DNA of 64,000 bases, taken from Candidatus Dependentiae bacterium Noda2021 (GTDB taxonomy: Bacteria; Babelota; Babeliae; Babelales; Vermiphilaceae). A program made the translations under genes and the position numbers. The notes under the pieces are model-generated. The model saw only the letters and a list, made by a program, of their open reading frames with translations. It was not told the DNA's origin and searched no databases. The DNA is taken from NCBI GenBank assembly GCA_020886235.1, contig AP025250.1, forward strand, positions 1,158,285 through 1,222,284, in the 5' to 3' direction. Positions 26,690 through 33,622 of the stretch are shown piece after piece (within the stretch, counting starts at the first letter, position 1; each line of letters opens with the position of its first letter).

Positions 26690-26765
26690 GTAATACCAAT
26701 AGATTAAAGGCTTATCGTTTTCAACTAGTATAAAATATTAGTTTATTTTGTCATGTTAGTTCTGA

Positions 26766-26799
26766 GATACAAAGTACCTCATGATAGGTACTTTGTATC
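26766..26799. repeat. perfect 14-base inverted repeat
   Basis: GATACAAAGTACCT (26766-26779) and AGGTACTTTGTATC (26786-26799) around CATGAT. It sits between ftsY (start side) and the end of the minus-strand protease gene. There is no U tract, so it may be a factor-independent hairpin, an operator or an mRNA 3' stabiliser. Confidence 0.6.
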
Positions 26800-26821
26800 A
26801 TGCTTTCATATCTAAGTGCTA

Positions 26822-27445
26822 TTATTTTTCAATCACGTTTCCGCTTAGATCGCACACCTTGTTGTTTTTATAAGCAGTATATAAATTGACCATGTGCTGA
26901 CCATCAGAGGTTATTAATGCGTTAGGGTTTTGTGTGTCTTTTCTTGATACCGGAACGAATGAAGATAAATTATTGGCATGCACTAAGCGTGATGTCCAGG
27001 TAATTACCTTCTTATTGAGTGACGTTTTTAATAATGCTTTTTTAAAAACACATGTGCCAATCATTCCACACAGTGGTCCCGCTGCACTTGCTGTTATCGC
27101 CAACAGCTTGTAATCGTTATCTTGTATGGCAACATTGTGAAGGAGCGCCGATGATTTTCCGAGCGGATTAGCACCCACGGTAATTGTTACGTCACCTACC
27201 TGGCTTTGTATTTTTGGTGTGCCAAAAAAACTGAAACCATGCAGATTGCCAAAGAAATGATTGCTAGGAATTGCATGACCTACCTCATGAGTTATTGTGG
27301 TGGCAATTTCCATACCGGCGGCAGCGGCTACATACTTGGGCAGAGCAGGTGCTACTGTTTTGATAAAGGTAAATTTATCCATGCAATGGGTTAGCGCGTT
27401 AGCTAACAACGCAATTGTTATGAGAGAAAATTGAACGTTTTTCAT
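26822..27445 (-). CDS. small exported S2P-like metalloprotease
   Basis: A 207-residue protein with a signal peptide ending THC then Met22-Asp23. It shows HEVGHA (H53-H57, the HExxH zinc motif), SAAGPLCGM (119-128), NLSSFVPV and a late ALITSDG (D181). The order HExxH then N-P-x-x-DG is that of the M50 site-2 protease family, where the DG Asp is the third zinc ligand. It is far smaller than a normal S2P. The exported protein at 29853-30437 shares the same blocks, giving a paralog pair. Activity in the envelope is plausible but unproven. Confidence 0.62.
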   Translation of the reverse strand: MKNVQFSLITIALLANALTHCMDKFTFIKTVAPALPKYVAAAAGMEIATTITHEVGHAIPSNHFFGNLHGFSFFGTPKIQSQVGDVTITVGANPLGKSSALLHNVAIQDNDYKLLAITASAAGPLCGMIGTCVFKKALLKTSLNKKVITWTSRLVHANNLSSFVPVSRKDTQNPNALITSDGQHMVNLYTAYKNNKVCDLSGNVIEK

Positions 27446-27613
27446 AAGTAATCCTTAAGATAGGTAATTATCAAAATAATTGTATAAAAAATTGTAATTT
27501 TTTCAAATAGCAAAAATTAATCAGAGTGGGGGTAGGCTTTGGCCCTAAAGTAGAAGACAAAAAATAACTTATCATGCCAGACATTAATAAGTATGGTGTC
27601 ACTGGTATTGTTG

Positions 27614-28213
27614 CTAAACCAAGATATCAAGGCGTTGAGCAAACAGTTTTAATCTTCGGTAGTCGTTACAGGTTAGCAGTGCATAGTTTTGTATAATTTT
27701 GCTTAATTTGTCATTGCTCAGAGTGCCAGCAATTTTTTGATTTTTAAGCTGTGCCAATAACAACTCATCAATGTTGTTTATTTTGCCAGCATGTCCAAAT
27801 AGCACCGCAAGGTATGCCTCGGAGCTAAAAAATTGGCGGGCTAGATCATCTGCGGCGGGGCTGACAAAAGAGTGGATTAATGGCGGCTCAGCTGGCCATT
27901 GGTAATAGATCTTACCTTTTTCCTGGTATCCAAGAGCAAGGCAGGAAAATGTGGTTTTTAAAAACTCGAATATTTGAGGTTGTTCTGCTAACAACTCTTC
28001 ATGAGTTTTTTGGTAAGGGAACGGATATCTGCCCGGGTCCATTGAGCCGGTTTGAATATGGTGCACTATACCAAATAAAATCCGTTTTTTGGTTTCAATG
28101 GTGATCAGTGACCCAAATGAGGGGAAATTATTCCAATACCAGCTTTGTGCAAGCCAGTCAGTTAAGGAGCTTTCAATTATTTCAGCACAAGCTTTGTTGG
28201 TGACCGGTGTCAT
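27614..28213 (-). CDS. HAS-barrel-like conserved protein
   Basis: A 199-residue cytosolic protein without a signal peptide. FGSLITIETKKRILFGIVHHIQTGSMDPGR, PFPYQKTHEELLAEQPQIF and PPLIHSFVSPA (each read in shorter blocks) recall the conserved HAS-barrel-type protein family of cyanobacteria and other bacteria. The family's function is unknown. The HAS-barrel is known from HerA-type ATPases as a protein-contact module. The gene overlaps the end of rnhB by 32 bases and is probably translated with it. A GGGAG ribosome site lies upstream of the ATG. The family match is from memory of the motifs. Confidence 0.55.
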   Translation of the reverse strand: MTPVTNKACAEIIESSLTDWLAQSWYWNNFPSFGSLITIETKKRILFGIVHHIQTGSMDPGRYPFPYQKTHEELLAEQPQIFEFLKTTFSCLALGYQEKGKIYYQWPAEPPLIHSFVSPAADDLARQFFSSEAYLAVLFGHAGKINNIDELLLAQLKNQKIAGTLSNDKLSKIIQNYALLTCNDYRRLKLFAQRLDILV

Positions 28214-28913
28214 CTTCTTTTTCTCCCTGTGCGGCGTACTGCGCTAAGCGATTTACAAAACTCATCCGATGAATAATTAAAGGAAATTTGCCCATTCCCA
28301 GTGCCTGTTTATGCTGTGGAGTGCGGTATCCCTTGTGTTGTCCCATATAGTAACCAGGAAATAGTGCATCGATGCGTTGCATGAGCATGTCTCGACGTAC
28401 TTTTGCAACAATTGATGCAGCGGCAATAGAGGTGGACTTGCTTTCACCAAACGGAAAATAATTTATTGGTATGTCAGCATAGCACGTGTCGTCAAGGCGT
28501 AATGGCATTGCATCAACTAAGATTGATTGAGGACGATGTGGTGCTCTTGCTAAAAGATGCAGTAAAGACTTTTTCATTGCGGCTAATGTCGCATTAAATA
28601 TATTCTGTTGGTCAATAATTCTATGGTGAATTATGCCAGTTGCATGCCAACAATGCTTAGTAATCCAGGCATAAGCCTTGAGACGTTCTTCAAGAGTCAT
28701 CTCTTTTGAATCTTTTATTAAAGGGCTTATTTTGTTGATTGGCAAAATAACAGCGGCGGTAACGACAGGGCCTGCCAGAGGGCCTCTACCTACCTCATCA
28801 ATGCCGCAAACTACTTGATTTTCAGACCATGCGGACCGCTCAAAATAATTCTTTTTGAAATTTTGTTTGCCCCGTGATGCCTGGATAATTATTGTCATTG
28901 GCAATCTTTTCAA
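28182..28913 (-). CDS. rnhB: ribonuclease HII
   Basis: RNase HII cuts RNA in RNA-DNA hybrids and initiates removal of single ribonucleotides. CGIDEVGRGPLAGPVV contains the first Asp-Glu catalytic pair. LVDAMPLRL supplies the third acidic residue, and SIAAASIVAKVRRDMLM with the downstream GYRTPQHK completes the family signature. The 243-residue length is slightly longer than usual because of an N-terminal extension of about 35 residues; a start further in is possible. It is the first gene of a two-gene unit and is divergent from the repressor gene. Confidence 0.95.
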   Translation of the reverse strand: MKRLPMTIIIQASRGKQNFKKNYFERSAWSENQVVCGIDEVGRGPLAGPVVTAAVILPINKISPLIKDSKEMTLEERLKAYAWITKHCWHATGIIHHRIIDQQNIFNATLAAMKKSLLHLLARAPHRPQSILVDAMPLRLDDTCYADIPINYFPFGESKSTSIAAASIVAKVRRDMLMQRIDALFPGYYMGQHKGYRTPQHKQALGMGKFPLIIHRMSFVNRLAQYAAQGEKEDDTGHQQSLC

Positions 28914-28914
28914 T

Positions 28915-28942
28915 TTGACAAGAGTGTAATTAGGTGTACAAT
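28915..28942 (+). promoter_or_regulatory. sigma70-type promoter for the repressor gene
   Basis: A perfect TTGACA (28915-28920), 16-base spacer and TACAAT (28937-28942). It precedes the S24-like repressor and begins two bases past the rnhB start codon. Confidence 0.7.
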
Positions 28943-28971
28943 TAGAAATAAGCAGTATTTTTATAATCTAT

Positions 28972-28989
28972 TTACCATATTTATGGTAA
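28972..28989. promoter_or_regulatory. 18-base palindrome, candidate repressor operator
   Basis: TTACCATA (28972-28979) and TATGGTAA (28982-28989) are perfect arms separated by TT. It lies between the predicted transcription start and the ribosome site of the repressor gene, where an autoregulatory operator would be. Binding is inference. Confidence 0.5.
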
Positions 28990-29004
28990 TAGGAGGAGTA
29001 TATC

Positions 29005-29682
29005 ATGATTTCACGTTCAACTGAACTCCGAGTTAAAGAACTCTTGAGAGAAAAAGGGTGGACAACTAAGGTTTTAGCTGAAAAAACCGGCATGTCTGAA
29101 AGTTATTTAACTCACATTAAAAACGGTACACGTCGTTGGAACGAAGATTCATTGCGTAAGTTAGCTAACGCATTTGAAGTAAGCCCAATTGACTTGTTCG
29201 CGCAACGTCGCAAACGTACTGACAATATTGACAGTAACGTAAGTTTGCCAGAGCAAACAGACGTTCAGCTCAAAGTACAAATCGTACCAGTTGTAGGTGA
29301 TATCCCTGCAAATCCATCTCCATACAATAATCAATTAATGCAAGTAACTACCGGTTACAAAGATGTGTTTATTCCTATTTTAAACACAACTGATGGCTCA
29401 ATGTTCTCATTGTGCATCGATCACAACTTAATGGCGCCTACTTTTGTAAAAGGTGATTATTTGATCATCTCCCCAGAAGTGTGGACCCGCTCAGGTGATA
29501 TTGCAGCTGTTGAGTATGGCAACGACACTCCGGTGCGTGCGATTATGCAAGTAACCTATACTGATGATTTCATCGTATTAGAATCAGTGAATCACAAACA
29601 ACCGCCAATCGCGCTTGTTCGCGGTAAAGATCACTTTAGAATTATTGGTCGCGTTATCCAACGTCACCAACGTCTAGCGTAA
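29005..29682 (+). CDS. XRE/S24-like repressor, catalytic residues lost
   Basis: A 225-residue regulator. Residues 5-62 form a helix-turn-helix of XRE type (TTKVLAEKTGMSESYLTHIK, then LRKLANAFEVSPIDLF). Residues 110-220 resemble the LexA/CI S24 fold: APTFVKGDYLIIS, SGDIAAVEYG and DHFRIIGRVIQR. The expected G-D-S-M catalytic Ser region reads DHNLMAP, so Ser appears replaced by Leu, and the Lys position (PVRAIM) is Arg. Self-cleavage is therefore unlikely; it may sense a ligand or act as a constitutive repressor. A strong promoter and palindrome upstream suggest autoregulation. GGAGG precedes the ATG. Confidence 0.8.
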   Translation: MISRSTELRVKELLREKGWTTKVLAEKTGMSESYLTHIKNGTRRWNEDSLRKLANAFEVSPIDLFAQRRKRTDNIDSNVSLPEQTDVQLKVQIVPVVGDIPANPSPYNNQLMQVTTGYKDVFIPILNTTDGSMFSLCIDHNLMAPTFVKGDYLIISPEVWTRSGDIAAVEYGNDTPVRAIMQVTYTDDFIVLESVNHKQPPIALVRGKDHFRIIGRVIQRHQRLA

Positions 29683-29700
29683 GCTTAGAAAATAAAAATT

Positions 29701-29732
29701 AAAGGCAGCGTGAAAAATCGCTGTCTTTTTTT
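29701..29732 (+). terminator. rho-independent terminator after the repressor
   Basis: AAAGGCAGCG (29701-29710) pairs with CGCTGTCTTT (29719-29728, one G-T pair) around an 8-base loop, followed by a T run. Confidence 0.85.
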
Positions 29733-29852
29733 GTGCCCAATTTTAGAGGCGGATAGCACTAGAGTCTTCTTTGTGTAATAAATGTTTCTAATTGTAATTT
29801 TTATAAATAGTGGTACACTGGTAGTAAATGGAAATTAGTGGAGGTTACAGCC

Positions 29853-30437
29853 ATGAATTATAAAAAGTTACTTCTTTTATTGTTGCTGATTCCCAAAGCA
29901 GCTTGCCCTATGGATAACGCTTCTGGAGCACTCAAATCTCTAGGTGTATTGGCTGCTAGTTGGCTTACAGTGCTTGCTAGTCACGAAGCCGGTCACGCAT
30001 TGGCAGGTAAATTATTCTATAATAATCCCATAAATATTCATTTAGCGCCTAACCCAAATTTTAACGTGACAGACCCAGTCTTATACAAAATTGGACCTTT
30101 TAGCTTTCACGGAATTCCTTTATTTGGAGCAATTCCTGGAGTGAGCATTACCGGGCCAGCGACCAAAAAGCAGGCAATTATAGATTCATTGAAGATGATT
30201 GCTATCGATTCTGCAGGTCCTCTATTGGGTGCTGTAGCAGGATTGTTATTTAATACAAGTTTAAATACGCTGGGCATTGCCACACAAATTCCCTTATGTG
30301 TTAGTATGCTTAATTTAGCCAATTTGATACCGATAAACACAGAAGGCTTTATTTCTGATGGTTATAGTATTCTGCAAAACATTAAGCACATCAAATATCT
30401 TTTGACGGCTCACAAAACTGTATACGATATAAAATAA
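29853..30437 (+). CDS. small exported S2P-like metalloprotease
   Basis: A 194-residue protein with signal peptide MNYKKLLLLLLLIPKAACP then Met20-Asp21. It carries HEAGHA (H44-H48), FSFHGIPLFG, DSAGPLLGAV (119-128) and NLANLIPINTEG ending SDG (D169-G170). This matches the M50 site-2 protease pattern HExxH plus N-x-x-P-...-DG and mirrors the paralog at 26822-27445. Several hydrophobic segments (27-45, 115-135, 140-160) suggest membrane embedding. The start at 29853 is preferred because GGAGG lies at proper distance; a GTG at 29838 is too early. Substrate unknown. Confidence 0.68.
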   Translation: MNYKKLLLLLLLIPKAACPMDNASGALKSLGVLAASWLTVLASHEAGHALAGKLFYNNPINIHLAPNPNFNVTDPVLYKIGPFSFHGIPLFGAIPGVSITGPATKKQAIIDSLKMIAIDSAGPLLGAVAGLLFNTSLNTLGIATQIPLCVSMLNLANLIPINTEGFISDGYSILQNIKHIKYLLTAHKTVYDIK

Positions 30438-30514
30438 ATTATCCTCGAGGCTAGAAAAATCCTGTATTTATGGTACTTTTATGGTTGTATGGTGTACAAA
30501 ACATCTACAACTAA

Positions 30515-30536
30515 ATAAAGCCCACAGGGGCTTTAT
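30515..30536 (+). terminator. hairpin upstream of rpsF
   Basis: ATAAAGCCC (30515-30523), loop ACAG, GGGCTTTAT (30528-30536), perfect 9-base arms. No U tract follows. It may end the protease transcript or lie in the rpsF leader, where S6-S18 autoregulatory elements are found in other bacteria. The CCG bulge of that element is not seen. Confidence 0.4.
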
Positions 30537-30579
30537 AGTGTAAAATAATTAACACTTCCACTTAGTACAGGAGTAATTC

Positions 30580-31038
30580 ATGGCTCGTTACGAAGCATTA
30601 TTGCTTACGGTTCCTGAAATTACCGCCGATGAGATCAAAAATATTGAAAATCATTTTGATCGCGTAATGGCGGAAAACAAAGGTAAAACTGTTTCTTTTG
30701 AACGTTGGGGTAAATACCGTCTTTCTTATCCAGTAAAAAAGAATGATTATGGTGTTTATTTCTTAGTAAGATTTGAAACAGAACAAATTAACCCATTGGT
30801 TAATGAAGTTAAAAATCTTCTTGATGTTAAGTTGCATGACATTGTGATGCGTAGCATGATTACTGTCTTGGACCCAGAAGGTTCATTGGCATATGAGCGC
30901 CCACAATCATTAGAAGAAGCACCTGCGCGTGAATCATCTCCATTTGGCAGAAGAGACCGCGGTGACTATGGTTCATCAGATATGGCTGGTTCAATGTCAG
31001 ACGATGAAGATGACAACGACGACGAAACACAGGAGTAA
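30580..31038 (+). CDS. rpsF: 30S ribosomal protein S6
   Basis: S6 binds the central domain of 16S rRNA together with S18. The N-terminus MARYEALLLTVPEI, then FERWGKYRLSYPVKKNDYGVYFLVRFE, is typical. At 152 residues it is longer than most S6 (about 95-135), with an acidic C-terminal tail (SDDEDDNDDETQE) resembling the Glu-rich tail of E. coli S6. A good AGGAG ribosome site precedes the start. rpsR follows 3 bases downstream, and the ssb gene usually found between them is absent. Confidence 0.95.
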   Translation: MARYEALLLTVPEITADEIKNIENHFDRVMAENKGKTVSFERWGKYRLSYPVKKNDYGVYFLVRFETEQINPLVNEVKNLLDVKLHDIVMRSMITVLDPEGSLAYERPQSLEEAPARESSPFGRRDRGDYGSSDMAGSMSDDEDDNDDETQE

Positions 31039-31041
31039 AGC

Positions 31042-31329
31042 ATGACCAAGAAAATTAAATTAAAAATCAGTGCTCGTTTATACAAAAAGAAACAACGTCG
31101 CCAAGGTTTTGGTGCTGAAAAGCACTGCCGTTTTTGTGGAGCTGAAGGTCAATCTTCATACCTCGATTACAAAAACGCAACGTTCTTAAGAAATTTCTTA
31201 ACTGAGCGTGGCAAAATTCTAGCAGCTCGTATTTCTGGTAACTGCAGCAAACACCAACGTGAGCTTGCAGGACAAATTAGAAAAGCACGCGTTATGGCAT
31301 TAGTTCCATACTCAGCGGCTCAATTCTAA
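31042..31329 (+). CDS. rpsR: 30S ribosomal protein S18
   Basis: S18 pairs with S6 in the platform of the small subunit. The 95-residue sequence has the CRFCGAEG zinc-like cysteines, IDYKN-like LDYKNATFLRNFLTERGKIL and CSKHQRELAGQIRKARVMALVPY, all conserved. CRFC together with the CSKH cysteine suggests a zinc-binding form. It is co-transcribed with rpsF and followed by a terminator, so rplI is not in this operon. Confidence 0.97.
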   Translation: MTKKIKLKISARLYKKKQRRQGFGAEKHCRFCGAEGQSSYLDYKNATFLRNFLTERGKILAARISGNCSKHQRELAGQIRKARVMALVPYSAAQF

Positions 31330-31345
31330 GAGCAGATAAAAAGAT

Positions 31346-31378
31346 AAAGACTCAGAATAACGCTGGGTCTTTTTTTTA
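31346..31378 (+). terminator. rho-independent terminator after rpsR
   Basis: AAAGACTCAG (31346-31355) pairs with CTGGGTCTTT (31363-31372, with one G-T pair) around a 7-base loop, followed by eight T. Confidence 0.85.
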
Positions 31379-31397
31379 ACCTCAAAAAGGATTTTTC

Positions 31398-32189
31398 ATG
31401 AATGCATTAAAAAAAATTACCCTCTGCACATTCTCATTACTTTTATTGGCTACTCCGCTTGTGCATGCAGCAAAAGAAACTGCAGTGCGCAAACTTAATA
31501 AAAGTTCTCTTTCAAATACCATAGCGACTTCAAGTAAAATCGTGGTTGTTGATGTATTTGCGACCTGGTGTTCGCCCTGCAAATTAATGGGGCCGGTGTT
31601 TGAAGAGGTATCAGCACAGCTTGGCGACGCGTACGAATTTGTAAAAGTTGATTTTGATGAAGTAGACTCATGCTCAAAAGAGTTTAAGGTTTCAAGCGTT
31701 CCTACCATTTTAGTTTTTAAAGATGGCAAAGAATTGGGGCGTACTGCGGGTTACAAAGATGCTGCAACCTTAAAAGCAAAAATTGAAGAGTTAGCAAAGG
31801 GTGCAAAAGAGGTAACGCGCCTTAGCCAAGAGCAATTAAACGTGCAATTATTGGAAGCTATTCAGCAAGCAGATGTTGATGGCTTAAAAAAAGCAATTGC
31901 ATCAGGTGCAGATGTAAATGCTGAATATGATCAGGGCACAACGCCGGTGGTGTGGGCTCTTGCATTTACTGGCATGCATCATGAAAAATGTGTTGAAATG
32001 CTAAAGGTGTTGCTGGACGCAGGCGCATCATTAGAAATTACCGGACCTGCAAATCCTACCAATCAAACTATAGACCAAATGGTTGATATGATGATTGATA
32101 ATGCGACTAAGACTCTCAATGCGTTCAAGCAAATCGAGGGCGTTGTTAAAGAGCATTCATCAAAAACTAAAAAAGTTGTTAAAGCGTAA
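31398..32189 (+). CDS. exported thioredoxin-ankyrin fusion protein
   Basis: A 263-residue protein: signal peptide ending VHA (residues 1-24), then a thioredoxin fold (45-130) with the intact active site WCSPCK (57-62), VKVDFDEVDSCSKEFKVSSVPTIL and its cis-Pro, and a C-terminal region with one to two ankyrin repeats (LLEAIQQADVDGLKKAIASGADVNA, then TPVVWALAF). An oxidoreductase in the periplasm would act on disulfides; the ankyrin part could present it to a partner. The fusion is unusual. The gene has its own ribosome site (AAAGGA) and is bounded by two terminators, so it is monocistronic. Confidence 0.85.
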   Translation: MNALKKITLCTFSLLLLATPLVHAAKETAVRKLNKSSLSNTIATSSKIVVVDVFATWCSPCKLMGPVFEEVSAQLGDAYEFVKVDFDEVDSCSKEFKVSSVPTILVFKDGKELGRTAGYKDAATLKAKIEELAKGAKEVTRLSQEQLNVQLLEAIQQADVDGLKKAIASGADVNAEYDQGTTPVVWALAFTGMHHEKCVEMLKVLLDAGASLEITGPANPTNQTIDQMVDMMIDNATKTLNAFKQIEGVVKEHSSKTKKVVKA

Positions 32190-32210
32190 TTGATTTTACT
32201 AAGCTTATGT

Positions 32211-32248
32211 AAAATACCCGCACCTAAAAAGGCGGGTATTTTATTTTA
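32211..32248 (+). terminator. rho-independent terminator after thioredoxin-ankyrin gene
   Basis: AAAATACCCGC pairs with GCGGGTATTTT around a 10-base loop, followed by TTTT. Confidence 0.85.
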
Positions 32249-32280
32249 AAGTTATGACACGTAATTAACTCTAGGGTGTT

Positions 32281-33405
32281 ATGAAAATACTGTTATGTGT
32301 AGGCCTTTTATTTTCGTCATTGTGTCTGACTATGCAAAAAACACCAGAGATAACTGCCGATCAATTGCCTCTTTTGGTTAACGTATTACCAGTCGAAATT
32401 TGGGCGCGCATAATTGCGTTAAAAGCAGAACGCTATGGTGGGTTACGCTACCTTAAGCGCAACACTCAATCACATGGAGCAGCAAGTGAAAAACTTTATT
32501 CTGGCCCCAATCAAGTCGGCTTGAAGTTAAATAACCTTGGTTACATACGGCGCGGTAATGACTTTGCCTATCAGATTAAGGTTGTTGATGGCAATAACAA
32601 GAGCGTTTTATGTGAGCAATTGATATCTAATTACAACGCGAGCACTATTGTTATTGGTATTCATCCAATCAAAAACAAATTTTTTATATTGAACAATGAT
32701 AATCAAATTACTTCATATCGGGTTAATCCACCGGATGAATTTGGCCTTATTGGCTTGAAAAAAAAGCATGTTTTTGCGGTTAAGGATACAATACCGTTAG
32801 CGTATCATTTTATGGTGTATGACTTATCACAAAATAGGGATAATGCTTTTTTGACGTCCTTAATTTCTTCAAAAGATGATGACGCTTTGCTCGTTCGCAT
32901 ACAAAAAGTAAAAGAGATGGTACAAGCATGTACGTTACTAACGCTGGGTGAGATAAAAAACGCCTGTCATATGGTGCAAGCAGATGGGGATGTTGCAATA
33001 AAATTGACAGGCTTAGAATTTTTGTTATCCCAACGATCATTGTTTTTAGTGCATGCTGTGTTGAGCAAGCAGGCTACAGTTGAAAACGGTACTAATACTG
33101 ATCAACCACTACGAAAATTCACAAAAACTAAAACACTTATGTGTATCAAGAATCAAGATAAATGCGACGTATTAGATGTATTCCCTGGCATTGTTTCATG
33201 GGATCAGCCCGAAGATTTTCAAAGAAAAAATTCATACAAAGATGCATCAAAACCTCACTATCTTCTCGCGTTGAGAGATTCAATTGACTGTGCGTTTGAA
33301 TTTGTAGATTCCTATAGAAAAAAATATGAAGATTTAATTGCGGTCGAAAAAAGTAAAAATTTTTGCCTCAAGGGCTTTAATCGTACTCAATTGAGAAAAA
33401 TTTAA
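32281..33405 (+). CDS. exported protein with LPxEI motif, paralog of 35543
   Basis: A 374-residue protein with a signal peptide ending SLCLT then Met18. Near the mature N-terminus NVLPVEIWARIIALKAE resembles the first helix of an F-box (L-P-x-E-I/L-...-I), although the rest of an F-box is not evident. Downstream, LCEQLISNYNASTIVIGIHP and IKNKFFILNN correspond to LCEQFF...IHPTKNIIVGL in the gene at 35543-36664, so the two are paralogs flanking the MutS-like gene. The remainder is beta-rich and could be propeller-like. No enzymatic motif is seen. Starting codon ATG at 32281 follows a weak ribosome site. Confidence 0.58.
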   Translation: MKILLCVGLLFSSLCLTMQKTPEITADQLPLLVNVLPVEIWARIIALKAERYGGLRYLKRNTQSHGAASEKLYSGPNQVGLKLNNLGYIRRGNDFAYQIKVVDGNNKSVLCEQLISNYNASTIVIGIHPIKNKFFILNNDNQITSYRVNPPDEFGLIGLKKKHVFAVKDTIPLAYHFMVYDLSQNRDNAFLTSLISSKDDDALLVRIQKVKEMVQACTLLTLGEIKNACHMVQADGDVAIKLTGLEFLLSQRSLFLVHAVLSKQATVENGTNTDQPLRKFTKTKTLMCIKNQDKCDVLDVFPGIVSWDQPEDFQRKNSYKDASKPHYLLALRDSIDCAFEFVDSYRKKYEDLIAVEKSKNFCLKGFNRTQLRKI

Positions 33406-33622
33406 AACGCTTATGTTTCTTTGCAAATCATTGCGGTATCCAAAAGCTTGTTGTAATACGATTACATTTTAATAATTTCTTTATATACTTTTTTATGCAA
33501 GAACAAAAAAATAAGTGGTTCTGTATTTCTGTATGATGCTTGCAACAAATACTCGTCTTTAATTTTTTCTCGTTCTTTTATTCAATAACACATTTTTTTA
33601 CCCTTTTAGCTTAGGAGCAACA

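Noticed and set aside
27574..27696. Short plus-strand frame beginning MPDINKYG
   Set aside because: About 40 codons, overlaps the end of the HAS-barrel-like gene, and has no ribosome site.
30438..30579. Canonical S6:S18 ribosomal leader
   Set aside because: A hairpin is present, but the CCG bulge that mimics the 16S site is not visible.
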